Of a stretch of 64,000 bases of DNA, positions 45,101-57,275 are shown piece by piece. The position numbers and the translations under genes were made by a program. The stretch covers positions 818,501-882,500 of the forward strand of contig NC_084899.1 in NCBI RefSeq assembly GCF_958979055.1, given 5' to 3'. The DNA comes from Alnus glutinosa (Eukaryota > Streptophyta > Magnoliopsida > Fagales > Betulaceae). Numbering within the stretch: position 1 is the first letter of the stretch; each line of letters begins with the position of its first letter. Under the pieces are notes generated by a model, which worked only from the letters and a program-made list of their open reading frames with translations, was not told the origin of the DNA and did no database searches.

Positions 45101-46460
45101 ATTTCCTCTTTAAAATTTGATATTGAACTTCCTCTTGAAGTTTAAACTTCTATATTCTGCAGCATCATAGGCTTCACTACCATTTTGATTTATAGATAAT
45201 GGAGAATAAATGGGATAAACATCAAAGTTATTTGCTCATATCCGCTTATTGTAGGAATCCATGGCGTCATCATGAAACTTACTCACACAATCTCATAGGC
45301 ATCATTTTGAAATGATGTGCTTAGCCTTCCACTCTGCGATTTCTGGTTTTATGGAACAGGTGGTTTTATAAATCACTTCTCCCGGGAATGAGCTATACAA
45401 AAAAGGGTGCCCTAAATGGACTTGTGGAGTTCCTGATTATATGGTGATTTTCTGTGGATTAATGCTCAGGCTGGACAAACTTTTGCTTGTGCTTGGTTCA
45501 ATTTCCTAGGCCTTCTTATTTGTTAACCTTTTGTACTGGGAATAAAAATGTTTATATAGCTGGGATAAAGTTGTCTTAATTTAATTAAGTTTACATTATC
45601 TTGTCCCCAACCCCTTTAATGAATCATACTTATTTCTTTCTATCACAGGTATGAGAAGGATATGCTTGCATTTACAGGCTGCAGTCATAATTTGACTGCA
45701 GAAGAAGATGATGAGCTACGTAAGATGCGGTATGAAGTCAGCCACTGGAAGGAGAAAGAGATTAATGGGGCAGAAAGAAGGTTGCTTGGAGGCTGCCCAT
45801 TGACCCCTAGAGAAACAGCCCTTCTGCTCAGAGGGCTTGGTTTTCCATCCAGCACCAGGATTTACTTAGTAGCTGGGGAAGCTTATGGTAATAGAACTAT
45901 GCAATACCTTAAGGATAACTTCCCCAACATCTTCTCCCATTCCACTCTCTCTACAGAAGAAGAGTTGAGGCCTTTCAAGAAACATCAGAACATGTTGGCT
46001 GGAATAGACTATGTTGTTGCCCTTCAGAGTGACGTCTTTGTTTATACCTATGATGGCAATATGGCAAAGGCAGTTCAAGGTCATAGGCGCTTTGAGAACT
46101 TCAAGAAGACCATCAATCCTGACAAGTAATACTCTAAACTGTTTCCTATTGAATTCTGTTAAGATGTCTGATTTGGTGGCTTTTTATTCTATTTCTGTAA
46201 TGATTTTTCCACTCATAAAAATTGCAGTTGTATGATAATTGCCATTTTGTTCATTTAGGATGAATTTTGTAAGCCTTGTTGATAAGCTTGATGAAGGAAA
46301 AATCTCTTGGGAGAAATTTAGTTCCAAAGTGAAAAAGCTTCACGAAGACCGTGTCGGAGCTCCATACCTAAGGGAGCCTGGAGAGTTTCCAAAGCTGGAG
46401 GAAAGTTTTTATGCGAATCCCCTTCCAGGATGTATTTGTGAAACAAGAAAGAATGACTAA
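42178..46460 (+). CDS. O-fucosyltransferase family protein (PF10250-type, Golgi)
   Basis: Nine exons: 42178-42702, 42991-43134, 43313-43385, 43496-43566, 43649-43737, 44236-44368, 44700-44932, 45649-46125 and 46259-46460. They give 648 residues. The N-terminus has six His in a row (3-8) and Asn/Ser runs. One hydrophobic segment (about 141-162, [16 protein letters not shown]) is a type II signal anchor, so the catalytic part faces the Golgi lumen. Family marks are [12 protein letters not shown] (260-271), [36 protein letters not shown] around 419-434, [15 protein letters not shown] and the [16 protein letters not shown] box. The seventh intron begins with AG|GCAAGT, a GC donor, and splits the Arg codon of HLR. 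The first such plant enzymes act on pectin, RALF-pathway or other acceptors; the acceptor here is unknown. Confidence 0.9.
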
Positions 46461-48883
46461 ACCTGTTGATAGAAATGCTCCTGCTTATAGGTGAAAAAGT
46501 TCATTGGGTTAGTATGGAACCAAAACAATGAAGTCATGATCGCGGCTAACTAATTTAAGGGTGACTGCAGACTGCTCAGTCTTACCACTCTCAAGAGATA
46601 CAACTGAAAAGAAAAAATTCATACCATGAATTGAACCTCCTCCCTACAAATCCACATACTTCAAAACACAATTGTATTTTTTTCCTGGTAGGGGATGGGT
46701 TGAGGGGTCACCTGTTGGGAGGGAGGGGTTGAATGGATGTACTCCAATTTTGTTATACAAATTACTCTTGGGATACAGGGGATGATACCGAAGGGATTGT
46801 ATTGTTTCAAGATGTCAATACTCAATAGTACGAAAATTGTGATTTTACAGAATTTCAAGCTCTTTCAACTTGCTTTGCTTGTTGTCACTTATGGCTGTTA
46901 AATATTCAAACTTATTTCTTGAGCTCTGTTATACCAAAATGGAGATAGAAAGAGGTGCACCCCTGATGTTGATAATTTTCTGCTGTTAGTTACATGATGC
47001 TTGAAAGGAATAAATGATGCATGTGGTAATTATAATCAGCTTCTTGAACAATTTTCTTTTTCTTGCTGATATATGCAACAAAAGTACTTGAGTTCTAGAT
47101 GAAAAAATTAAGTAACAAAATTTGATAGATAAATTTATTTGTTTAGTGCTACATCATACGGGAATTCTCACGTCAGTTTGTAAAGGCCACCATTTGCACT
47201 GTACAACTGGGTTGCACATGATACTAATGGCAAATCACTAGTCCATTTCGATTTGCGATTTCAAAACGTGTTACTTAAAATATACTTTCATCGATTTTGT
47301 TTAAAATATGCATGTTGAAAATTATATGCCCCAAAAATGAATATTAATTTGAGGAAAAAATTTGTAGTTAACTGGACTTTATAAAGTTAGACAAATTATT
47401 GGGACATAAATGTCTGATACTCATAGGATGCCACATACACAAATTCGTGGGTTTAGGTTTAGCAGTTAGCAAACCCACAAGTCCTCGTACTAAATTCCAA
47501 ACAAATTTTTGTCTTCGGTCTTCCTATCACTCTAATACTTTTCCACGGTTTTAAAATTAAAGTTATTGACAATTGTGGGCAGGGGTGGACCTTGGCAGTT
47601 GGCCCCCCTTCGGTGACTCGGTCCACGTAAGTAGTTTTTTTTTCACGTCACATGCTATGTGTTTATAAATTCTTTTATTTTTCTCATTAAAAAAAAAAAA
47701 AAAAAAACCAAAAATTATTATTTTTGTTCTATTTTTTCCTTTTTGGGTTTTTATGAGCATATTGAACAAATGTTTCTTTTTGGCAAACTTGCTTATCTGT
47801 CTGCTACGGCCATTTAATCAGTTTTGAACAGGAGTGAAGTGAAAAACATGAAAAACCTAAGGAGTTATTTGAAATTTCCCTAATAAAAGGCTAAAAATAA
47901 ATATTTTCTTATTATAAAATAAAGGAAAAAAAAAAATTGTAAAACCAGTCCATAGTGTTTCATTGATTTGTAAATAGCTCTACGTGATGTAAAAATTGAC
48001 TAAAAACTTAATGTGGTAAGCAAAATTAACAAAAAGGTCCTTGCACCGGACTTTCGTTCAAAAATTTGACGAAAATCATTAATGCCACGTTAATACCAAT
48101 TATATTGTGACACTTGTTCCTTACAATTAGAAAAAATTAAAACAAAAAGAAAATGGGAATGGCCAAACCATCCCCTCAACTTTATTATTTATTTATTTAT
48201 TATTTTATATATTTATATATATTTTTTCTTTATTGTAAGAGACACATGTCGCAATATGATTGCTATTGAAATGATAAGGTAACTGTTTTCGTCAAAATTT
48301 TGGACAGAAATTAAGTATACAAAGCCATTTGTTAATTTTCCTTACCATAAATTTCCTAAAAGAAATAAATGCATATGACGCTCCATTATGTTCTTCACGC
48401 GTCAACTTTTTAATTTATTTATTTTCAATTGTTTTTGACGATTTTATCAGTATAATCTGAGTTTCGGAGTAACTGTAATGGGACGTTTGATGAGTCTCTT
48501 ATTGGTCTGAGTTTATGACTGTAACTTTGTTACCCTTTGGGTGAATTAATGAAATGTTTACATTTTCCCTTCAAAAAAAGAAAAAGAACAATACATGTTT
48601 TAAGGCCCATGAGAGGAAATATGCCAAGTAATAGTTGGAACGGGAAATACACCACCAATACAGCTTGAGTTATTATAAATTTAGCTTGCCTCCAGTGAAA
48701 AAAACCCTTATTAAATTATTTTTCAAGCAGTTAAATACACAAGAAATAAATAAAATAAGGGGTCCTGAAAGAAGGCATCTCATTCCACCAAATTATGTGT
48801 GTATTAGAAAATCACAAAAATATATACCTAGCTAGACACAAACAAAGGGAAAAAGGAAAATCAAACAAAAAAAGTAAGACGGA
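46461..48883. other. spacer between the fucosyltransferase and MOB1 genes
   Basis: The 3' untranslated region of the fucosyltransferase runs from 46461. The rest is AT-rich with poly-A at 47690-47707 and a LINE tail at about 48430-48590. No gene is seen. Confidence 0.5.
48430..48590 (+). mobile_element. LINE 3' tail (truncated copy)
   Basis: TTACCCTTTGGGTGAATTAA followed by TGAAATGTTTACATTTTCCC and an A-rich tail parallels the 3' end of the element at 37636-38658. The upstream limit and target duplication were not resolved. Confidence 0.6.
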
Positions 48884-51800
48884 TCATTGTAGAATTGACT
48901 CAACAAGGTCATACAAAGGTTCAAGCTCCCCTTTGTCAATCAAGCAGAATTCCTGCATCACAAAGCATCTTGGCTGTATTAGCACATTTGTGCAGCTAAT
49001 CCAAAAGCTATTAGCAATACAACAGAAATGCAAAGCATACAATTGTCAATTGTAAGACAGACAAATTGTAATGACTTGAAGAAAGCGTTATTACTTCAAA
49101 ATGACTAATCAAGTTACAATTAGAGCTCTTTAGAAAGTTAGAATCCCTTATAAAACCTAGTCTCACCTATTAAGAAATCAATGCAGCACTTAATACTCGT
49201 GACTGCCTTAATAATTTACTCACTCTATATGAACTATTCATCTTCCCAATGTGGGACTTAGGTGTTACAATCTCTACCTTTTAAATCTTTGGCGTCCTCG
49301 TCAGGGCCACGTTATGCGGTGCTCTAGTATCACATGACATTACTAGGTAGTAAGCAATTCTAATATCATTTATAACGACTTAGGGAAAACGCTAGTCACA
49401 TATGTGCTATCATTCTAAAATGACTAGTCAAGTTGTAATTAAAGCTCCCTAAAATTACTTGTAAAGCTCAGTGTCATATAGTATCGAACCAATGTAGAAC
49501 TTAGCATTCATGAGTCACTTAATAATCTAACCACTCTATGTGAGTTATTCATTTTCCAAGTGTGGAACTGTGGTGTTACACAAACCCTAACCAAAGAAAT
49601 TGGTGGTTCCAAGCTTTAAAATTTAGTGTTGGATGCAGCATATTAAAAGACAAGGAAAAGGTTCATGCATATAACTAAGACATAACACTTGCCCGCATAA
49701 ACAAATACTAATTAGTTGTGATGGGAAGAAAGTAAATTCCCCATTTTCCTGTAGGCCACATGTTTCAAACTGAGATGAGCAATTTTCATACGAATTCAAC
49801 AGTCTTGACACCATAAACTTACCCATGTAAAGAGAACAAAGTGTTTGAAGCAAGTGTTGAGATGAGCTTCTTCCTTCAAACTCACAATCTTCTGAAAATG
49901 TGTGTGATAGATGTGCGCATATACACGGAACAATCGCTTAAAAATTGTCTTGACAACTTCATGGAAATTGGATGGGAAGGGTGCCCCTGCAGCAAATAAC
50001 ATAGAAATAGATTGATTCCCTGTGGTACAGAATAACTCAAATAAAACCAAGTGCCTAGATCAAAAGAGTGCACCACTAGCTCCGTTAAGAAATTTCACTC
50101 ACCTATTCTTTGAGGAAATAGTGATTCATCATCTAGCTGAGCTTCAATCCAATCCATCAAATACTCCACATACTTTGGAGCAGACACCTCTATTGGTTTT
50201 TTAATAGTAACCCCATCGGCCCATCTATATTCATATCTGTGGAAAGTATAACCGAAATGAGTACTTGCATAATCAATATATGTAGGAAGAAGAACTTCCA
50301 AGTTCCAACTTATCAGTAGAGGTGAAGAGAATGATAAAGACATGCTTAATTAAAAGAATCTTATCAAGGAAAGAAAGAATTTTCTCATTTAAATGTGAAC
50401 TTTAAGCCAAAATAAAATCCATTTCAACATTCAAAAAATGCTTCTTTCTTTGTCCAGTCCTCGTGACAACTTCTGATTTGTCCAATAATCCTCCATTGTC
50501 TGTTTTAATTCAATAAAGTTTATTTGATGAGTACGCATAAACCGGCACATTTTGTGCTCTGCAAGACTGCAATCACCCTGCATATACCCTATATCCACTT
50601 TATGACTCTCTTTTAGTGTCTGAACAATTTTAATTAGCTATTTCATTCACGAAACTCCACAGTATCCTCCACCCCCAACCCCAACAGAAAAAAAAAAGAA
50701 GAAGAAGAAAAGAAAAAAAGTAAATGCAAGAACTGATTGCAAAGCATGAGAGTATTTGATGGACCTAAAAAATTTCATGCCAAGATGGTCAAGAAATCCT
50801 GCAGGAACTAAGTTATACATCTAAATCTGGCAAGTAATATACATAGTGGTATATTCAGCTAGATAGTGAATAGTGATATTACTAAATGGATCAAGAAATG
50901 AGCTTAAAAGGCCGTTCACATATTAGTTTCTCCCTGACACGCAAATACAAAAGCTGATTCGTGCATAGAATAAAGAAAAAGGTATTATCGAGGGATCTTG
51001 ACAACATAATAAAGCATCAAACCATCAAAATTACACAACTAAAACCAGGAAGAGAATTTGGTTAAAAGCTCAAGAAAAATACTTTGGTCCTGCAGTCATT
51101 GTTGGACAGTTTACTGGCGTACAGAATTCAGTCAGAGTACCATGCAGAATGTTCACTTGGTTAAAGAAGTCTACAGCTGTAACACGAGAACAGGAATTAG
51201 TAGAAGTCAAATGAAGATTTGTCTCAAAAGGATAATGAAAGAAAGAAAACTTGCAAAAGCCATCTTTCAGCAAATTCCTATCTATGTCTACACGCACACA
51301 CATAACCAGAGTCATATATATCCTATATGTGCATTCCATTACACTTACTGTTTACAGCCAGCCACTCATTAATATCTTCTCCAGGAGGCAGTCGTACGGC
51401 TTCCCTCAAATTCCCACTACCCAAGGTAGCATCAATGTGTTTTTGAAGTTGAGCACCCTTTATTTTTTTAAACAGATACATTGCATGAGGCCAAGAAAAT
51501 AGGCAAATTCTCAATATATAGAAAGATTAGAAGTAAATCCACAAAACTAGAATGAAGAAAACCTACCTTACTTCCAGAGGGAGCATTCTTTTTAGGACGG
51601 AATGTTTTCTGGTTTCTGCAAAAATCAAAGTTTGATGATACTTAGTAATTCAGACAGCAAAAAACAGAAAATAAAAATAAAAAATAAAAATCTTCTAAAG
51701 TTAAATAGAAGTACTATGCATTTTTTTTTCCTGAGCAAATACAGGGAAACCAGGGGAAATTTCAATAATCATATGAAAAACAATTTCAAAGATCAGCAGT

Positions 51801-53876
51801 AGAAATTCCCTTTTATAAAGACAATGCTATCCAAAGCAGCAAGTTCGCTCAATCTGATGTACAACTCTAATGCATCTAATATTGTTGTACTAAATGTTGA
51901 AGTTAATCCCTAACATCATCTGCAACAGCCAATTACATCATAATCTCAAGATGACCAAGAATGATGATCTAGACCCATAGTTAGTTAGATCATAAATCAA
52001 TGTTGGCACTAACATGCGACAACTATATCTCCACTCAACATATAAACGCATGCATATTGACATACATACACACTTATATATATTGACATGATTCACGCTC
52101 AAAGGCGAAGCTAGGGGGGGTTAAGAGGGGGCACATGCCCCCCCTCAACCTCCAAAAATGTTCTTACCCCCTGTAAACTATTTTCCAAGGGGCAAGAGGA
52201 ACGGGATTCATGGTGTGTGATTTTTTTTTTTTTTTTTTTGACACTGTTTCAGGGGTTTTGGTAATTAGGTTAGAGAAGGTTGAAGATGACAAAGGTTGAA
52301 GACGAGTGTTGGGAATATTTCCAATCAGACTAGCATTCGGGTTAATACTGAACCAGAAAAGGAAAGACAAGACTCTTGGGAAAGTCCCATCTCGGGAGAC
52401 AGGTACTAAGCAGCCAAGAGTTATAATACCGAGAGGTAGATACCGAGCAGTTATTCCCGAGAATATGAGGCATGAGGTATAATCAAATTGAGTCCTGGAA
52501 ATACAAACATCCCGAGACTGAGACTGAGACTGAGACTTAGCCAGCGAAGGCTCGAAACAAGCATGTCCCGAGAACTCAGGTATTAACCGCATTCCAGGAA
52601 ATCCGGATGAGAAGCCACGACCTAAGGTAGACGTTATGGCTCAAAGATCGTGCACAGCCCCTAAAATTCTCTAATTGCATCAGAAAGCCTATAAATAGGC
52701 CTAGGCTCCAGGTATAAACTAGAACTGAATTTTGGCAATTAGGCAAACTCTTTTGACCATTTCTAGAAGGAAGAGCTATGCTCACACCATACTGGAAACT
52801 ATATTAACAATGAGGATGCAGGCTTATATTTTTTTTCAAAAGCACAATTTAACCATTGCCTTTTGTTTACGAAACAACGTTTAAATAATACAAAACGCAC
52901 CGTTTAACTAAGAACCTGAAACGAGTAACGCCGTGACACCGTTTGTTGAGAAACCTAAGAGGCCATTTTGACATAAAATGCCGTTTAACTTAACGCGACA
53001 ATGTTTGTAGAGAGGCCATTTTGACGAAAAGTCAAAAACTATGAAAGCCTTAAAAGAGTTACAACGCTTAAATATGATAGCACTCTAAAAGCCTAAAACA
53101 GCCTAAACCTAACCATATATTTAAAACTCTGATTTGTTAAATAGTAAGGCAGTAAGACAAAACTTGTAAAATTGTCATTGAAAATCAGACTTGTCAAATT
53201 GTCATTGTAAAACTCTGAGTTGTTACATATTTTAATTGTATGAAATATATAATTGTTATGGAGTGCAACAATGATTCTATTGAGTGTTAGAACTCCACTA
53301 TATATATTTTATTTATTTCTTAGATACATTATTTTAATATTTTTAATTAATTTTATTTTTTAACTTTGACCCCCCTCAACCAAAATTCAGGCTCCGCCAC
53401 TGTTCATGCTTTTCTTTTGGTTAAATAAGAAAAAATCTAGCTAGACACTCAAGAAACCAGCTAAAATTTTCCTAAGCTGTCCACAAACCTCAGCAACACC
53501 AGCTAAGATTGGAGCATTACATTCGTTACAGAAACAATTCACACCTCAAGAAACATGCCATATACGAATCGTATTTGACATCGAAGTTTACAGATTCTAC
53601 CTCATCCAACAGCATCAATTATAAAAAAAAAAACAACTACAAACATTCCGATTTCTATAATCAAAGCAAAACCCATGATGCTTTTCTTCAATCAAAATCT
53701 GGGATTGTATTCGGATGGTCATACAATCACACAACATAGTAGTAACTGACACTCGAAATGCATGCCCCAAAACATGAAATAGAAGAACTCTATTCAAGGA
53801 AAACATATAAAAAAGTTGAATGAAAAATGCAATAATAAGCTAAGAGATACCTGCTTCCGAGGCCGAAGAGACTCAT
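48884..53876 (-). CDS. MOB1: MOB kinase activator-like 1 (MOB1)
   Basis: Seven exons: 53876-53851, 51615-51567, 51457-51349, 51176-51083, 50236-50103, 49986-49823 and 48952-48884. They give 214 residues, the usual MOB1 length. The start [18 protein letters not shown] is the plant MOB1 opening. The zinc ligands are present: C80 and C85 (FCTPVNC) and H162 and H167 (HIYHTH). Thr13 and Thr36 match the positions phosphorylated by Hippo-type kinases in animals. MOB1 activates NDR/LATS-type kinases and in plants affects growth, cell division and auxin-related development. The last exon ([19 protein letters not shown]) is slightly unlike the more usual AELAPLQ form. Intron 1 (2.2 kb) holds a hAT element with a nested solo LTR. 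The last intron holds a TRIM. Confidence 0.93.
49067..49580 (-). mobile_element. TRIM (terminal-repeat retrotransposon in miniature), fossil, in the last MOB1 intron
   Basis: Two direct terminal repeats, about 49067-49269 and 49371-49580, enclose about 100 bases. They share GACTA(A/G)TCAAGTT(A/G)(C/T)AATTA, the TGTGGAACT/TGTGGGACT word and the GGTGTTACA end. Beside the second repeat, read in reverse, TGATATTAGA resembles a tRNA-Met primer site. Flanks CAAAT and CAAAC look like a 5-base target duplication. There is no coding region, as is normal for TRIMs. The two repeats are clearly diverged from each other, so the insertion is old. Confidence 0.68.
52100..53402. mobile_element. hAT-type element in MOB1 intron 1, noncoding
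   Basis: The left end CAAAGGCGAAGCTAGGGGG and the right end, reversed, CAGTGGCGGAGCCTGAA are an inverted pair. They are flanked by 8-base direct repeats TTCACGCT (52092-52099) and TTCATGCT (53403-53410), the hAT target size. Beyond the ends, GAGGGGG and GGTTGAGGGGGG words also pair. No transposase is present. A solo LTR is nested at 52307-52809. Confidence 0.7.
52307..52809. mobile_element. solo LTR fossil nested in the hAT element
   Basis: About 503 bases starting TGTTGGGAATATT and ending TATTAACA, flanked by ACGAG and ATGAG (a 5-base target duplication with one difference). It contains a promoter-like CCTATAAATAGGCC near 52690 and repeated CCGAG words. Such an LTR is usual for Ty3- or Ty1-type retrotransposons; the superfamily is not decided. 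The internal region is gone, probably by LTR-LTR recombination. Confidence 0.6.
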
Positions 53877-54013
53877 GGTGTTGCTCTCTCTCTCTGAAAT
53901 TCAAGAGCAAGAAAGCAGGACCAAAGGTAGATAGAAGAATATGTATATGCAAAGGCTTTCCATAATGTCTATATACTAAATCCATATCTAGAGAGAGAAA
54001 GACAGTTTTACAG

Positions 54014-54104
54014 AGAGAGAGAGAGAGAGAAAGAGAGAGATGACAGACTGGCAAGAGAGATGTCAAGCAGAGAGAGACCTCTCTCTCTCTCTCTCTCTCT
54101 CTCG
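54014..54104. repeat. inverted GA and CT microsatellites in the MOB1 leader
   Basis: A (GA)n run at about 54014-54039 is followed 40 bases later by (CT)n at 54078-54103. The two can pair into a hairpin, and as GAGA-type elements they may also act in the promoter. Confidence 0.7.
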
Positions 54105-56338
54105 CTCAGAGCCAGACAAGCCCTCTTCTTCCTTTTGTTTTCAATTTGCCAACCTGTTCACCTGGCTGATTTGTTCTCTCCTGAGTTGTTATTTTACTGC
54201 TTTGTCCCTGTTCTTCCAAAGATTCCCATCCCTCTTGACTCAAAATTTTCTGTTCCCTACGTACACACACTTAGCTTTCGAGTAATTCAAAAATTACTGG
54301 TTTTTATATATATATATATTACCCTTTTAAAAAATAATGTAACTTTTAAAATTATTACTGGATTAAAATTTAATAATAATTAATTACAAGTTTAATATTA
54401 ATCACTTTTGAAGAGATACAATAGTGAAAAAAAAATGACTTCTAGCGTTACTTCGAAGATATCTGCTTCTATTCTTATCTTTTTATTTTATAATTTTTTT
54501 TAAAATTATATTTTTATTTCATTCCTATTCAACAATATTAATGCAATCTTAATCAATTTGTCATTGTACATAAAAAAAAAAATATTTTAAAATTTATTAA
54601 AATTATCACTTCAATTAACATTGTAAAATAGTTGCAAGATAAAAAAAAATATATATAACGTATAACTTAAAGGTTTAAATACATAATTGATAAATAAGAA
54701 TTACATTTTATAAAAAAAAAAAAAAATTATGGATTTTAAAAGGTAATCATAAAATTGGTACTTATTTACAAGTTTACTAATTTGATACTTTTGTCCATAT
54801 ATCTGTCATTTAAAACATTAACGGGATTTTTATCACACGTGTATAAAAACCTATGTAAGAGTAAGACTCATATATCAAATGACATCTCAAATTAGAAAAA
54901 CGAAAAACAAAAAAGGAGAAAAAAATCTAAAATCGGTTTGTTAAAATTTTGTTCTTCCCACTTTTGTTTTCCATTCACAAAACAAAAATATTAATGATTA
55001 ATTCAATACATAAAAAGCTCAAAAAATTATTTTCACCAATATGTCAATTTAAAACACGTTTTTAAACTAAAAACAAAAAATATTTTCCAAAGCACGTTAA
55101 CAAACAGAGCGTGGCGGAGGGGGTGGGTTTCCCTTTTCCTTTGCCACATTTTAAATTTAAGTAATGCTAATTTTCACACTGATTTATCATACCGGCTGAC
55201 ATAACGTATTTTAAGTGGCTTTTCATATCAGCCACCTAAAAAAAATGATTCGCCTATATCTTTCATACACCACTCGCACACGTCATCCTACGTGGCATCA
55301 TTTTTTTCAATTTTTTTTATCAACCAACTTCTAGTGACATAGATTTAAAATGAAAAAAAGACGTACGAGCCAAGTAAGATGAGGTATGTGAGAAGTGAAT
55401 GAAAGATGTGGCATTATGTGTTTTTGTATACACAAGGTAAAAATTATGTTAGGCTTCTAGACAACATGAATTATTACTAAAAAAGTCATAATTTGATACT
55501 TAGTGCAACATTGGCTTCATCATCCTAAACAAGGCATATGATAAGGATTTTGGAATAAGGCCATGAATTATTAATATTACTAGGAAAGTGAAAAGGACAA
55601 CGTTTGGAAGAACAATTCCCAGGAATCTTACCCTCTAAGCATCTCATTAGTTGGAGGGGTGCAGGGATTGTAATGTGAGAGTGGGACCAAAAATGATATG
55701 CATCTTAGCTGTAGGGAATATATATGTTCCCTTTTTTTTCTTTTTTTTTCTTTTTTTTTTATTTTTTATAAATAAAAATAAAGCATACTGGCATAATTAA
55801 TTTGGTCCAACCAAAGTTGGCTTGGACCATACTTATTCTAGTCTCCTCATTTTGGAAGGGAATTTTTTAATTAAAATTAATTTAGCTATCAATCAGCCAA
55901 CTATCATACCTTTCAACAATTGCTTTAAAAACATTCTCACAAATCTTTTTCCTCGACAATTGGAAATCAAGCCCAAAGCCCAAGCCCAATAATACGGCCC
56001 GATCTCAACGATGGGACTATGTAGAGGGCTCCCACAGCTAGCCCACAGGTACGAATTTAGTAGACGGGAAGTCGTTTAGTAAAGGTGTGCTGTCGTCTAA
56101 AATGCGAAGGTACTTACAATGCGGTCAAAAAGGGTTGAAATAATGAAGATGCTGCTATGGTAGCATTGCTGATAAGTGATAATAACAAAATATATATATA
56201 TATATATATTAAAAAAAAAAAAAAAAAACCTATTTTAAAAGTAGGGTTTAAAGTTGTGTAGCCGATCGAGCATTAATTTTTGGCAGGAGTAGCCAAAATA
56301 GCAAATAAAAAAGTAAAAGTTTATATTTTACTTGCTTT

Positions 56339-57275
56339 TAGGGCTGAGCAGAACCCGCCCCTTCCCGGCTCCCCCGCCCTGCCCCACCCCTATTTTCACG
56401 ATTTTTGAAGTTATTTATGCGGGCACGGGTTGGATTTTGTCCAACACGTGCGGGGCTAGGCGGGGCGCGGGTTCGGATTTTAAAAACCCTGGGGACCCGC
56501 CTTGCCCCGCCCCACATAAAAAAACGTAAGGAAAAAAAATTAGAAAATCCCTAATAACCCAGGCTACCAAGCACGCCTCTTCAGTTTTCATTTTATCATT
56601 TTGTTTCTAGACTCTTCCTCTTCCTCTCATCAAAAGATTCAGAGCTTCACTTCGATATCTTCTAGATTTTCTCTTCATTTTTTCTCTTCTCTTCATAGAC
56701 TTCAGCCTCCCTTTACGCCACTATATATATATATATATATATATCTTCACCTTCTTCAATCTTCACTTCATTGTTTGGGTTTTGTTATGGGCACTAGTCG
56801 AAGATCCAACAAAGATGGGTTCAAGAGCGGAAATGGGGAGAACTTATCAGAGAAGGTGCGAGAGAGATGAGAACGTGGGAAGTCGCAACAGGTTTGCAGG
56901 TGTTTTTATTTTTCATAAAATTAGAGCTTCACTTCACAGTTTTATATATGGTTTTTGTTGAAAATTTTAGATCTAATTTTTGTTGGTATATCTATATATG
57001 GCTTTTGTTGAAAATCTTAGATCTGGTTTTTGTCCTTGTTGGTATATCCGTATATGTTTTTGGTTAGAAATCTCATATCTAAATTGATGGATTTATTAAT
57101 TTGTAGAGCTTCTATCATGATGGCAATGGCAATTGAAGAAAATTGTCTACTCTTTTTATACCCGTGGGGATCCCTGCACACCCGCAGATCCCCACCCCAA
57201 CCGCCCCGCACGGGTGCGGGAAGATTTTAGCGGGGTGCGAGGTCAAAAAAGGGGCATCCCCCACACTTAACCCTA
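56339..57275. mobile_element. probable hAT-like element with GC-rich ends
   Basis: Both ends begin TAGGG when read inward (TAGGGCTGAGCAGAACCCG on the left, TAGGGTTAAGTGTGGGGG on the right). Each is followed by a block dense in GGGGCGG/CCCCGCC words. The flanks CTTGCTTT and CATGCTCT agree at 6 of 8 bases, compatible with an old hAT target duplication. The centre is AT-rich; a short frame at 56787 (MGTSRRSNKDGFKSG) may be a scrap of a transposase start but is not identified. Confidence 0.45.
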
